Positions 34,901-48,200 of a stretch of DNA of 64,000 nucleotides are shown here, one piece after another. The notes beneath the pieces are model-generated. The model was not told where the DNA came from. It made no database searches and worked only from the letters and a program-made list of their open reading frames with translations. Position 1 is the first letter of the stretch, and the number at the start of each line of letters is the position of its first letter. The stretch is from assembly GCA_023078555.1 (NCBI GenBank), contig CM041202.1, positions 1,856,022 through 1,920,021 on the forward strand, in the 5' to 3' direction. The translations under genes and the position numbers were made by a program. Origin of the DNA: Ulva prolifera (taxonomy: Eukaryota > Chlorophyta > Ulvophyceae > Ulvales > Ulvaceae).

Positions 34901-37900
34901 GATGACCAGCATCAACATGCAAGCGCACAACCAACCGCAACAGCGGCAGCAGACGCAAATTCTAGCACACTGGTTCCAACGTGCCTGCAGCCAGAACCTC
35001 TCTTCTTCGGTCACACCGTGCGCTAGGCGACAGGCGCGAAGGGACGGGCGACATCAGACCAAGAGGGTGGTGGGGGGCGCACCCGAGGGCCGACCCGACC
35101 AGCAGATTCGGCGTGAAGATGCCCGAGGGGATCGCGGAGCCGTACGACAGCGCCGCAAACACAAACACAAACATGGTGTAGATCGCCATCGTGCTCACCG
35201 TGAACGCCCCGACGTGAGTGATCTCGATGTTCGCCGCGATTACCTGGTTGTTGTCACTGAACAGCAGCACCGCGAGGTCGTTGTAGTGCGACTCCGGGCA
35301 GCCAAAGTACTTGATGTACAGCGGCCGGTGCAGCCGCTCCGCGCAGCCGTACCGCTCCACCTGACCGCCCTGCGCGCCGGCCGCGGCCGGGGGCCCTGCC
35401 GCGGCCTCTTCGGCGGCTGTGAAGTCAGGGTCGGCCAGGGGGAAGGGGTCCGCGTGGAGGTCCGAGATGGCGGAGAGGCCGTCCGGGGCCCCGCGCAACG
35501 CGTCCGGGATGCCGCCGCGGAAGAGGGGGAGGTTGGGTAGGCGGAGGGGGTGGGAGTCGCGGATGCGCGGGGGCTGGGGGGCGTGGGGCGGGCGGTCGGC
35601 CATGATGCATGGCTTGCAGGTGCCGAAGGCTGGCAGCCAGAGCTGCAGGCCGGAGGTGACGGTGGCTAGGAGGGCGAGCTCTAGGACTTTGAGGACCCCG
35701 CTGTGCGACCAGTGGTCTCGCCGCCACTTTGCAACCTGCAATTCCACGGCACGGTGGGATGTTTTTCAAATGCTGCAGGCCATGGCATTAGCTCACACGG
35801 TTCCAGAGTTGCCGTAGGTGGGACTGCTGTGCACACACCCCTGTGTCGTCTGCCCGACACGCCCGCCAGCCGGCACATGGAGACAGTCAAACACACGCAG
35901 CTGATTCATGCTGAGAGGGGCAGGCCCGGCCAGCCGTTTTCATCACGGATCTCCACAAAGTAGTCAACCACCACCCCCTGACGGCACACCTCACGCATCT
36001 GCCGCCTGTAAAGTAAACGAATTTGCATTCCTTTACGCTGCTGCGCCCCGCATCAGGGCACGCCACAGCGGCCATGCCATATACACGGCACACTTCTGCG
36101 CATTAGACACCCACAGGCATTTGGACCGTTGTGTGGCAGAGCAGCAAAGCAATTCAAGCACTGCATCCAACAGCAGCGACCCGACGATCCACACAGCATA
36201 CACCCACGAGAACCACAGCACACAACCGCCCCCGTGTCAGGGGTCACGGATGACAACCCGGCTTGGTGGCTAGGGGCTATCGTAACAACCCCCCACCCCC
36301 GTCCATGAGCTCTTCAGAATTCGGCTACGTCAACACAGATTTCACTTCCACCCCCTGCGCCTCTCCCCCTTTCATCCAAAGGACACCACTAAATGATAAA
36401 CAAACAGAAAATTGCAGCGTACCTGGACGTGGAAGCGGTTGAAGAGCGCGCCGCTGAGGCCCCCGAGGACGCCGAGGATCGCGACGGGGACGGCGTCGGT
36501 GATGTGCGTTTTGAAGGCGAGGTCCGGCACGCTGAGGAGACCGCCGGCGGTGTAGTAGGCGCAGCGCGCGCGGTCCGACCGCGAGCTGCAGCTGCCGACG
36601 CACGCCGCGATGCAGTACGCCGTCGCGGCGCACGCGAAAAACGCTCGCCACGTCAGCTCCGGCCGCCACCGCGTCGACAGCTCCATCACAAACAGCATGC
36701 CGCCGATCTGCATGCACACGGGGCAGGGATGTGGGGCTGCATGCACAGCGCGGGGGGGGCCATGGCAAATTGAATACAGCTAGTGCATCTATATACTTGA
36801 CATCACTTATCTCAGCGATACGCCGGGCAGAGTTTCGGCCGGTTCGGGTCGGAGGTGTCAATCACCGATAAAACCATACATACAGTTCACCGATACACTG
36901 GATGCAATCTTGAATAAATAATTTCTTGTTTCGATTTGATTTGTTTTTTTACTCACTAGCCAAATCCTCATCCCGGAGCTCGAGGGGGGGGGCACACTGG
37001 GGCATGGAACGCGGCGGTGACGCCTGCTGCTGCCCCCACTGCGACGAGGTCGCGGATGTCGAGGTCGCTGAGAAAGTTGCGCTGCCCTGGCTTCGCCTTC
37101 TTCTCGCTGTTTGTGAGGTTGATGAGGCGGGCGGCCTGCTGCGAGAGGAGGTATGCGATGCACGCCCCGATGTGCGTGTTGGGGCCCTCCTTCCCAACCA
37201 CCAGCTTCGATGAGGTCGCAAAGATCGAGCCGACCACCTGCAGAACACGGGCATCGTGTCTACTGGCGGTGCAGGGTGCGGTTGGAAGAAACACCATGAC
37301 GGTGTCCCTGGATTGTTGCAGGCCCAACCTGTTGATTTGGGGACAAGCCTGGCCCAACAGCGGCCGTATGCGTTTTGCAACAGTTGGCTTCGAAGCGATG
37401 GGAGGGGTGTGGCTGACACGGGATCGAAGCTGAGCGCTGCAGCATCTGCTGGATCGAGTGCAGTGAAGCTGTTGTTCTGGAGCTATGCTGCGGCTGTGAC
37501 AGATTTTCTGGGACAAAACTCTGGCAGCACGGAAGCGAAGAGAGATTGCATACCTTTACAACGAAGGTCTTCAGGCTCAGGAAACCGGACGGGATGTCAG
37601 CGTTGTTGAAGTATGTCATGAGCTCTGGGATTCCTGACCCCGATGCTTGAGGTGCAAAGATCACCACCAGGCTGGAGGCTATGACGGCCAGGATGACGTT
37701 TAACACCAGATATACAACGGATGCGACCGTTGCATCGTCTGAGAACTGCACTGCAAGCCTTGTGAGCAGGCTGCCACGTCGGCGAAAGATGCAGGGATTG
37801 TGAAACAGAGAGACAGTTCACACAGAGCAGCCAGAAGTAAAAACACGTAGACGCACCGCTAGGACTTCCATTTGTCCCTGACGGAGCATCGATCCTGCCC

Positions 37901-38421
37901 ACGCCACATGGCCGATGGAGTAAGAGACAGCGCCAGTCAGCATCGCAGAACTGCAAGAGCAGGGTCGTGTGGCAGCAAGCAACGACATTCATACGTGATA
38001 TTAATGCGATTGTGCGCGACTCCATGTCAATCCATGGCAAGTTTCAGCGTCATCACAGTGCGGGTGTGCCTCGAGCACGATACAGTGTTTCACACGGCAG
38101 ACCTATACCAAAGCTCGATGTTCTTACCCCAAGCACTGAGCGAACAGATTGGTATTTTTCATGCAGCAGAAAGGTGCGATTGAAGCCAGTTCCGACAAAT
38201 CCGCAGCATCAGAAGGTGCCAAGACGAGCCCGAAACGGTCTTGCTGGCGCTACTCACATATAACATTCGATTTCATCTGATAAATAGCATTTGTGTTCAC
38301 CAGAGGGGTCAAGAAGTCGACCGTTGGAACACAAGTATGGGCACGCCCGCATCTGATGAGCCAGTGCAGTGCGTACCACAAAATCACCAACCATTTACTC
38401 ACTGTGGCCAAACGAGTGAGC
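31956..38421 (-). CDS. CLC-family anion channel with CBS domains (5' end incomplete)
   Basis: Exons in order with agreeing phases: 38377-38421, 37857-37950, 37554-37745, 36998-37237, 36423-36707, 35083-35735, 34294-34492 and 31956-33851 (stop), about 1200 residues. All CLC signatures appear in order: helix B (KWLVIL, then SAMLTGAV), anion-filter motif GSGIPEL, gating motif GKEGPNTHIGA, AAGVTAAFHAP, GGMLFVMELSTRW, a plant-type CPESHYNDLA, filter motif GIFTPNLLVGSALGR and GAAAFFGGTLRCTVS. Two CBS domains follow (about residues 38-120 and 555-631 of the last exon), separated by an insert of over 400 residues rich in Ser/Pro/Gly with a Glu-rich run. Serine in GSGIP (instead of the Pro of plant nitrate exchangers) suggests chloride selectivity. 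The gating Glu is present, but Leu replaces the second Glu of the exchanger motif (EE to EL), as expected for a channel. It acts in a membrane of unknown compartment. A further 5' exon ending at 38669 is likely. Confidence 0.88.
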
Positions 38422-38668
38422 CTGAGATGTAGAATTCTGGCCATGCTGCGCGTCTCTCGAAGCAGCAGCAGCAGCAACAGCAACGAGCCTGGTCTTGCTT
38501 AAAATCCAATCAGCTTCATGACATCATACTGCAGATTATCTACAAGGAAGCTCCTAGCAAGCTCATTTCTAACGCGAACAGGGGGTGATCGCGCTGCGTG
38601 TCTCCTTCCTGTGTTATCAGTCCAAATCCACCCCAGCTTTGCAGGAGTCAAGCGGTGTAAGGACTTAC

Positions 38669-38715
38669 GAGGGAACATACGAGTATCTACACACGATATG
38701 CCACCAATACGGGTA
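38669..38715 (-). CDS. Probable upstream exon of the CLC gene
   Basis: The frame ends RYSYVPS at TC|GTAAGT (donor at 38668), phase 2. This fits the phase-2 acceptor of the exon starting at 38421 and gives PSLTRLATVSKWLVIL. A possible acceptor (TCGTGTAG) lies near 38716, but the same frame stays open to an ATG-like start at 39258. The true exon could therefore be much longer. Confidence 0.4.
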
Positions 38716-41700
38716 GCTACACGATGATTCAGCAGCTGATGCTGCTGATGGTCGAGTCGGAGTGTTGCAGCCGGGCAGGCGATGGCGCTGCGCACTGCAT
38801 GTGCTGACGTGGACTTCGTGCGCGATATATTGCTGTGACGGTACCGGACGTGCGGGTTCCTGTACACTGATGCACCGACCTCGACACGACAGTGACAGAA
38901 CAGGTCTGTCACACTGTCGTGAGCGTGTAGGTCTGCGGGACTGTGCGCGGGCGAGCTTCGTGAAATTGTTCAACAGCGCCGTTTGAACCACGCATGCACA
39001 TGGTGTCGAACGCGCGCATCCCCACGAGCTGCCGTCCTGGCTTCCATGGGAACCCTTGTATCTGAGATCGAATTGTCGACATTTACACGCGCGTACATTG
39101 CCGTATTTCAGCACAGCTTGCGCCAGGCCCGCACGATTACCAACATAGCACGCATCATCATCGTCCCAGGCTTTATCACAGGCCATGCCAACGTCTCGCA
39201 AGCCGCTCCACCATCTCTCAATAAGCGGAGTACTACGACTCTTGCAAATATCTCGCACCTGCTATGCTCGAAGAGCTATTCGCTCTTCAGTACCACAATG
39301 CTTACGCACTCGCTCACAGTGCCAGCGAGAAAGCACAGCCTGAGACAGATGTTTCCAGGAGCTATGATGTCATTATCACCGCTATATCGACAGAAACAAG
39401 GGCATTGAGGTGTTGGAGTGGCTGGACAGGCCTGAGGCTGGAGGTGTCTCCTGACGTGTGTTGACCTGAGCCATCAAGTAATGAACCTGGACATCAGCTG
39501 TTGCACTGGTTTTCAATGTTATCTCGTGACAAATCAGATACTCGCAGGGCTCGAATGTAGCGTTTACCTGGAATCAGGACGGTCTCCTGCCTTAAATTTG
39601 CAATCGAATGGAGACAGCTGTGCTTGGGAATGTCCTCAAGGCTTCACTTTCTGGTGCAGTGCGCTTCCTCATATGCCCACCTGATGGGCCTGCGCCAAAG
39701 TCTGGCAGCTGCAACATGCTTCGTCACTGTGGATGGGCTGAGGTCAGACTCCGATCTGGCCACAAGCAAACTCGTTCTGACCGGCCACTGTCCATCGACT
39801 CTACCGCCAGCAATAAAATCCATGCATCTGCCAGAGTGCAGCAGTAATGTATTCCAATGTCGTCCTGAACCTTGGCTGCAGTCGGGGTACTGCTGCTCAC
39901 ACATGCTTGGCCAATATGTGCCTTCCTCCAGCATCAAGTGCGGACATGGTTTTTGACGAGAGTTGGCCATGTCCTGTAGCCTACAGGTTGTAAGGGGCCC
40001 CGTCTGTGCATCAGTCTTACCTACGTCAGCCTTTCGCGAGCAGCTCATTCACCCTGCTCATTTCACAGTTCGGATCTGGCATCATCATTGTTCAGGCGGC
40101 GCCCTGCGTGAGCGTCAGAGCACTTGGCAGCGAGGGCCCTCAAGCTGTGGAGGGCAGAGCGGCTGCACATGGTGTCGTTTTTTTGCAGGCACACATCGAG
40201 CGCCCTGCAGACACAGCATGTACTAATTTGAATACTTCACTTCAATCTTATGTCTTGGTCTAAAAAATACGATCGCAGGCAGCTGCAGGCTTTGTTGCTG
40301 CATGCCCTCGGTGGCCTGTCCGCAGCAGGTCTCCAATAACCACGTCAGTGTCTCGGCTCCCAGCGAGTGTTTTTGAGTGTGTAAAACTGCATTGGCCGGT
40401 CGACGAGAGCAACTGTGCACACTCCACATCATCAGATGCCCACTCTGTTCACTCGCAGGCATAGAAGAAGCATGACCCGGGTGTTTGCCAGCCGAAATGG
40501 CACACAAGTGCTGCAGCTGCTCCACACCACACCGCCGGCTGCAGCTTGCAAATTCAGACCACACTTACAAGCTGTATATATGTGCAGCGCACAGACACTC
40601 TGCAACTTATTTCTCACAGTCCCCGCCCCCGCACTCGGTCGCGCTGCATCCATCGAGTAAAGACGCGCGCTCAGCCCGGCAGGGCTCCAGGCGCCACGCA
40701 GGAGCGGCCCCGCAGCAATCACAGCATGCACCCCCACAGCCACAGCACGCTCTTCAACAGGGACGCCCGAGCCGGGCAGGCACTGCCGCAGGCGCAGCAC
40801 CCATGCCGACATGCATGCACCACACACGGTGCACGCCCAGCGCTGCAGGCCCCGACAACAGCTTCCACGCATGCAGCTCATGCATACCCTCTTGCCTATC
40901 GTACAACCAATCACTGCGCAGGCGGGCCCACGCTGCGTGGCCAGACTACGCGTGGCTACGCGCGACGACACACCTGCGCGTCGGCTTGTGTACACCTACG
41001 CCACCCTGCCCCCAGACCGCCGTTCACAGGGACATCAGATCGAAAGGGCAAAAAGGGTGCCCCTTTTATGCAGCATTTGTTTCATTCATTTCCACGAACA
41101 CCTCGAGCGGCCGGACATGCCGTTGCTTGCCCAGCCGCTCGAACACTCCCACCTGATCAAACACAAATAGGTGCAGATAGGAATAATGTCCTTCCAACGC
41201 GCACAGGCCAAAATGAATCCCCCCCCCCCCCCGCCCTTCCTCTACCAACGATCGTGAAGTTTTCTTCGTTCTGCAGGAAAACGTGGCCACGCGGTCGCAG
41301 GCCCAGGCTAGCCGCCCAGAGCCCCTGCAGCCACCCCCGGCCCACAGCCCCCGCAACGGCTCCCACTGCCACCGCCGGGGCGGAAGTGGCCGCGTGCTGG
41401 GTTGCCAGACCTGAGCACAGACTCAGCCGAGTGGCAGCAAAACACACTGACATAGACGATTCATGCTACCCGCTACGGCAACACACCGTCACACCACAGA
41501 CGAGACACCACAACGCATAGAACAGAAATCAGCCGGCGGCGCGTGCGCCGAAGGAGGCCCCCCCTGCACTCAGGCGCCCCCCCACTCTCGCAAACCCCCC
41601 GTCCTCAGTCCCAGAAGCGGACAGCTGTTGCAGTCCCAAAAAGGCTTCTACTCTTGGACCCTTCCCCTAAGCCCCACATCAACACGGCGCAACCCCTGGC

Positions 41701-42273
41701 ACACAAGCAGAGGTACATGCATGCGGCTGGGCCCGACACCCCCTTCGCTCCATGCCTCGTACACCAGCTCTGTCGCCCAAGTGGGCACGCACCTGTGGCC
41801 GCCCGCCGAACGTATGAGCGGACAGGGTGCGTGTGTGCACTGCCGGATGGCCGTACACAGCTGCAGGAGAGAGCACGGCCACATAGCGCATAGCACACGA
41901 TACACGCCGCCGTCTGCATGGAGATGCACTCGCGGCTCAGGCGCCGCCGGAGGCGGCCCGTCATGGCCACACAGCGCAGCCGCCGGTCACACAGCCCCCG
42001 CACAGATGCACCGCCGCGCAGGGCCGCAGGCAGTGCATGAACGCCATGCATGAACCCCGGCATTCCCGATCACCCGGCTCAACCACAAAGTCCCCCCTAC
42101 CCCTCTCGCGCGACCCTGCCCCGGCGCAGCTCGCGCATCATGCATGCATCCTTGAATCACAGTAGACGCCCCACATCACGTGTGATTCAGGAGCTCCGAT
42201 CCAATGCCACCGCGCTGCGCGCTGTGCTACACCCCTGCGGCCTCCGGCGACCGCCGCGCGCGCGCGCATGGCG
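38716..42273. other. No confident gene; 5' side of CLC and 3' flank of the coiled-coil gene
   Basis: It should contain the remaining 5' exon(s) and promoter of the CLC gene. A long plus-strand open frame at 40546-41520 has a His/Thr/Pro/Arg-rich composition typical of chance frames in C-rich sequence. On the minus strand 41066-41200 ends GKQRHVRPLEVFVEMNETNA before a stop and looks mildly protein-like, but no flanking exons were found. Confidence 0.4.
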
Positions 42274-45200
42274 TTAGTTTGCGGTCTGCATCATCGGCGC
42301 GGCGACGGCGACGTTGCGGCGCGTCGGCGGCGCGGGGGAGCGCCCGATCGCCGTCGGCCGGGACATGCGCAGCTTCCCGAGCAGCCGCTTGAAGCGGCTC
42401 TTGCTCTTGCGGACCTCGATCTCGGTCGGGGCCTCCGTCGGGGGCGCGTCCTCCGACATCTCGCTGCCGATGTCGCTGCCGAGGTCACTCTCGCTGTCGC
42501 TGTCCGGCGACACGTCCGATGGCTCCGGCGGCGGCGGCACGCCCGTCACACGCACCTACACACCACCACAATCCCGTCGCTTCGTGGAGCTGTCGAGGCT
42601 GTCACCTCATATTCAGGACACAAGCGCCCACAGAGCCGTGCTCAACCCCTGACTTGGCGGGCCTACCGCCTCACAACCCGGAGCACGATGCAAATGCATA
42701 TCTGCAGGTACGAATCGGCAGGTCGCGCCCGCTGCAGCTATGCACCGACCCCGTGAGCCGCCGCCTCACCTCCCGCCGCCGCACAAAACGGGCAGAGACA
42801 TGCACAGCCGAGATGCAGCCATATTCCACGGGGGCGCATGCGTGCGCACCTTAACTTGCGGAAGCGCCGCGTTGCCGCTGTGTGGGGCGGGCGAGAGGGC
42901 GTGGAGGCTGTCGCTGCGGGGCTCCAGGCGGAAGGCCTCGGTGCAAGGGCGGGAGGAGGGGCCGTCGTCCTCGGTGTCGGCGGTGGGCGCGGAGTTGACG
43001 AGCTCGTTGTGGTCGCCGTGGAGGCCGCCGTGGAGGCCGCCGTGGAGGCCGTTGCCGTGGAGGCCGTCACTCGGGAGGCCGTCGTCCTCGTAGTCCTCCC
43101 ATGGCAGCGCCGACCTGCATCGCAGCCGACTATGGTTACCTTGCTTAGTTGTCCCCACAGCCAACTCGTGAGGCCAAAGCCAGCAGGTGACGCTAAAGCC
43201 AATCAGTGTATCCGTGCGGTCGATGTGAGTCAGGATTTGCGCGGCGGCATTGTGACAAAGTACAAGAGGGGGAGGAGGCATCTTAGTCGCTTGAGGGCGA
43301 CTCGTGGTGTTCATGCTCAGGCTGAAGCTGGGAGGACCGCCTGCGAGGCCTGTGAGACATTGGCGACAGATGAAAGGGTGCACAACTCGTAATACTCATG
43401 TTCAGGCAGAAGCTGGAAAGGTCGCCTTGAGCATGGTAACGTCAACAAGCATTTGTCAACTGATGAAGCTCCACGAACTCATTCTGGTGTGCGATGAGAG
43501 CGTGGGTGCCGGCTCGGAGAGACGCGCGGGGCGGAGAGACGCGCGGCTTGGAGGCGCACCTGGGCTTTGAGCGGACGTTGGGGATCATCGAGTTGGCGGG
43601 GCGGCCGGTGGATCCGTTCGAGGGCTCGGCGTGGATGGCCTCAGGGGGCCCGGCGTCCTTGACGGAGGAGCGCTTGCCGGAGGCCGGCGCCGCCTTGCCG
43701 TAGCGCGGCTTGTCGGCGGTCAGGATCTTCGACATGAGGTTGTCGCTGTGGCGCTTCTCCTCCTGCAGCATCCGCTCCAGCTTGCGGAACCTGCAGCCGT
43801 GGCGCCGTGTCAGTGGGCCTGTGTACCAAGGATATAAAGGCGGTGAGGCGGGCAGCACCGCGGAAGTCAGCGGGCCTGTGTACAGAGAGGAAGGCTGGAT
43901 GTACAAGCACAGTGAAGGATGTACAAGCACAGTGAAGGATGTACAAGCACAGTGAAGGATGTACAAGCACAGTGAAGGATGTACAAGCACAGTGAAGGGC
44001 CGCGCTGGTGTTGGTTTTTTCTGATGTCCTCGTGTTGACAATGATGTGGATTTCTGCACAGAGCTGCCTGGCGGGTACAAGGTTGTGAGGGGCTGGTTTT
44101 GAATTGTAAGGTTTCTAGTGGTTTATGGTTTTGAGGGGCTGGTGAGGCAAGGAAAGTTGCCCTCCCTGCTGCTGCAACATGGATAGACTACTCTGGTGTC
44201 ATCTGTTGTGATGCAGTAATGAGGCAACCCAAAGCAGAGCAGCTTCAGAGCTGTGACGTTGAAAGGATTGTATGAAAGAGGCGGCTGTGAAGATGGCAGC
44301 TGTGAAGATGGAAGCTGTGAAGTCAGCTGTTGCTTGGGGGTTGGGGGCTGTCAAGGTGGAAGTTGGAGCTGACTGGTGCAGGCACAGACTGCTAAAACCT
44401 GGGGTTTATGTCAGATCTGACCATCATGCATATACACCGAGCAAGCACATATATATAAAGGCATATGTAGAGGCACATTGGGATTACACTGGTGGCAGCC
44501 AGTGACTAATGCCATGGCTAGGTGCCTGTCTCTGACAGCCACCCCAAAGTGGGTTCTGCATCAGGCAGAGGGGTCCACTGCCAGGACAAGCAAACCTGAA
44601 AATCAATCGGTCCAAATAAAGAAGCCACCCATCATTGCCACAGCAGATGATTGCAGCACTGCCAGCCAGAAACACAGCAAGCAATGGTATTTTGACACAG
44701 GCTGACCCTCTTTCAGATGGGCATGCATATATAATAACAGCTGCCTGAGTAAAGGTGCATTATGGCAGAAACCTGGCACTGCAGGTGCCTGGGTAGTACA
44801 CTTGGCACCACAAGGCATGGCAGCACAGTGGGACAGAGCAGCACAAGGGATCCCAGAAAGATCCCTTACACCTCCATAATTTTTTGCAGGCAACAACAAC
44901 ATGTGGGAGCCATGGGAGACCTGCACAGGCCTGGGACTGCTGTCGGATGTTCCACATGCTGTTGCACAAACTGCACAGAGATACACTCAGTGCCTGACCT
45001 CATGGCAGCTGTGAAAGACACCATAGAAGCATGCATACAATGTGATTTTCTGCTGGGTGCTTCAGGAAAAGCACTGCAGAAGAAGCCAGATGCGGCCAGG
45101 CCCCAGGTCCCATGCCAGCAGTGTTGGGTCGCTTTGCAGCATTTCCAGGACTGCCACCCCCGAAATTATACATGAATATTCGGAATTGTTCTATGTGATC

Positions 45201-48200
45201 GGGCTGCATGCCAGGGCAGGTGTGCATGCCAGGAAAGACATGGCATGACGCTATCTGTGGCACATGGTACCATGCCACATGGTACCATGCCCTCACCACA
45301 TGCCTTGACATATGCCCATGCCCTAACATGTGTCAACCATGCAGCTCTCTGTTGCAAGAACACAACTGACTGCAGCTCTGCTCACAGAGCAGCCTGCATG
45401 CACAGACAAAGCTGCACACAGGCATTTGTGAGGGCTGCATGCAGGCATTTGTGAGGGCTGCACACGGGCACTGGTGAGGGCTGCATGCAGGCATTTGTGA
45501 GGGCTGCATGCAGGCATTTGTGAGGGCTGCACACGGGCACTGGTGAGGGCTGCATGCAGGCATTTGTGAGGGCTGCATGCAGGCATTTGTGAGGGCTGCA
45601 TGCAGGCATTTGTGAGGGCTGCATGCAGGCATTTGTGAGGGCTGCATGCAGGCATTTGTGAGGGCTGCACAAAGTCTCAACATATGCATTCTGGGTGACT
45701 CAACAGGGCTGCAGCTGCTGCAACATGCAGCATGGTAGCCCCCCCACCAACAGCAGCTGTGAACTGGCATCCAGGCACCACATGCAGATGTGGAGGGGAT
45801 GAGGCAGATGGCTCAGTGCATGAATGCCTCACTGGTTCAGCCCCATGCTTGGGGATGCTGGCACATGAGCTGCTGCATGCTGGTGCTGTAGGCCAGCAGT
45901 CAAGGATGCAGCAGCTTTGCTGCAACAGCTCTGACCATTCACCCGAGCCTTGAGCCTTAGCTGCTGTGTGCTACTGTTCAAAAGCAAGAGCTGTAAGCTC
46001 CAAGGAGCTCAATGCTCAGCCACTCCAGGCCATAACAGGAATGCTGTGCATGGCACAGGCATCAGCAGCTGCCATGCCTTGTGGAAGCTTCATGGGTGCC
46101 TGGCCTGGCTGCCTTAGCTGCATGCCATTGCAAGAAAGCATGATAGCAAGAGAGCATAACAGCAGAGAGCATGATAGCACATGACCACGACTCAGCTGCT
46201 GCCACCCAGCTCGGCCTGCAGCAATCTCCTGTCCACAGCACAGCAGCAAGACGCTCATGGCTGTGGCTCTGCAGAGGAGATCCCGGCATTCTCGCGGGGA
46301 TTGTTGTTGAGTGTCGACGACATGGGCCACTTCAACCCACGTCGCAGTGAACGGGGCAACACCTGCCTGACTGTCACTGCTGCTACAACATACGCCGCTA
46401 CACATGGGCATGAGTGCAATGCAGGGACTACGCCACGGCCATGGGCACGCTTGGGTGAGAGGCACAGCAAGCAGGCGGCGGGAAACCGGGACTGGGCGCT
46501 GTCTCAAACGCGCCGCAAACACCACGCACGCGAGCTGGGAGGGGGAGGAGTTTGTAGGAGGGGATGCAAGGGGCGCACTGGATGTGGGAGTCGATGAGGT
46601 CTCGCTCCGTGAGCGCGAGCTTGCTCTTCAGGCCCGCAATCTGCTCCTTCTGCGAGTTGACCTGCTTCGCGTGCGTGTTCTCCGTGCCCGCGAGCCGCCG
46701 CCGTAGCACCCCGACCTCACTATGCAGCTTCTGCATACCGCACCCCCCGTCAGCACCGCATGACACACGCTGCTGTGGGTGGCCACACACGCGGCAGGCG
46801 TGTTCCGCAACCGCGGGACCCCCACCGCGTCCATCGCCCGGCAAAGACGCCGGCGTGGCCGCGGGAGACGCGGATGGCGCAGGTGTCCCGGAGTCGCCAA
46901 GGGCTGTGGCAGTGCCTCGGTGTGTGCCCAGCGCGTGAGAGCAGTTGGGGGGGTGGGGGCGTCACCACACGTGAGCGCGGCACCACCCGACGCGCCCGCA
47001 GTGCCGGCCTCCGGAGACGCAGCATGCCGCAGCGCGGGGCACGCAGCACCCCTCCCCTTCCCCACGGCCGGGGGCAGGCACACATCGCGGGATCGTGAGG
47101 GGGGGAGCACAACACTGCACACGAAGGGATGCACGCAGCACGTGTTCATGTGAACGTGGCAGGTGGAGGGCTCTGGTCGGGGCACACAGGTACGTGGCAC
47201 TCATGAGGACCCGGATTTGCAGGGCATGCGGTCTGTATACACCCTTCACTGAAGGATCCGCAACCGATGCCGGGGCAGAGGAAGGAGGGGGCGGGGGGGC
47301 ATACCTGCACGTCGGCGGCCTGGTTGTGGGTGTGGGTCTTGTTGGCGCTCATGCTGGCCTCGATCTCGTGGTACGAGCGCTCGACGTCGCGCTGGTAGTA
47401 CTGGTACGCGTTGACGGCGGCCACCATCGCGTTCATGATGTGCATTGCGTCCTCGCGGCTCTCCGGCAGCCGCCGCGCCTTCCACGGCACCCCCGCATCT
47501 GCACACGCGGACCGCCCACAGTCAGTGAGCACAGAGGCAAGACATGCGCTGACATCGTGAATGCCCTGCCCGTGTGCGCAGCTGCGCTCAGCTGCGTTGA
47601 CTGACGGGGCAAACGCCAGCGTTGACGGCCGCCCCCATTCGCGCAGCTGCGCTCACCAGAGTTGCACACGAGAGGACTCCTCTGAGAGGAGTGCACACGC
47701 GGAAGCGGCTGCGGCGACATGTGTCAGCACGGTGAGGGGTCCGGAGGGGGCCGCCCCTGAGGAGACGGCGCATGTCCCGGACGCATCCCGCAGGCCGCCT
47801 GCTGCCGTAACAGCGGTGTGAAGTACGAGGATGCTCGAGCAATTTCGCAAGGAAGCGGTCCGGGTGGAGCTGTGTGAAATTGAGCACATACCGGAGCGAC
47901 TGCCGGCGAGGCGCCCGAGGTGACCGGGGCTGTCCGGGATGTGGGTGCATGGGTGTGGTGCCGTGCTCTCGTGGGCGCTTCTGTGTCTCACACGGGAGGT
48001 GAGGTGCGATGGTGGACTGTCACCGGCAACAGTGTGCTGCAGGCGCATCCCAGGCAGCGGAGGTGGCGTGGGAGATATAGAGGGACTGGTGGAAGCAGAA
48101 ACCGCACTGGGATGCATGCACAGAGGGCACGAGTGTGAGTGCCGGATACGATAGTCGCGGGTATGGTTGCCGCTGGTGAAGGATCGAAGCTCAGATGCCC

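Noticed and set aside
40546..41520. 324-codon plus-strand frame
   Set aside because: His/Thr/Pro/Arg-rich composition, no domain, no start context, and equally long frames in the other two plus frames: a sign of C-rich, stop-poor sequence.
45323..45770. Cys-Ser-Pro-His-Lys-Cys repeat proteins in three frames
   Set aside because: Produced by the 23-bp minisatellite in every frame; it lies in an intron.
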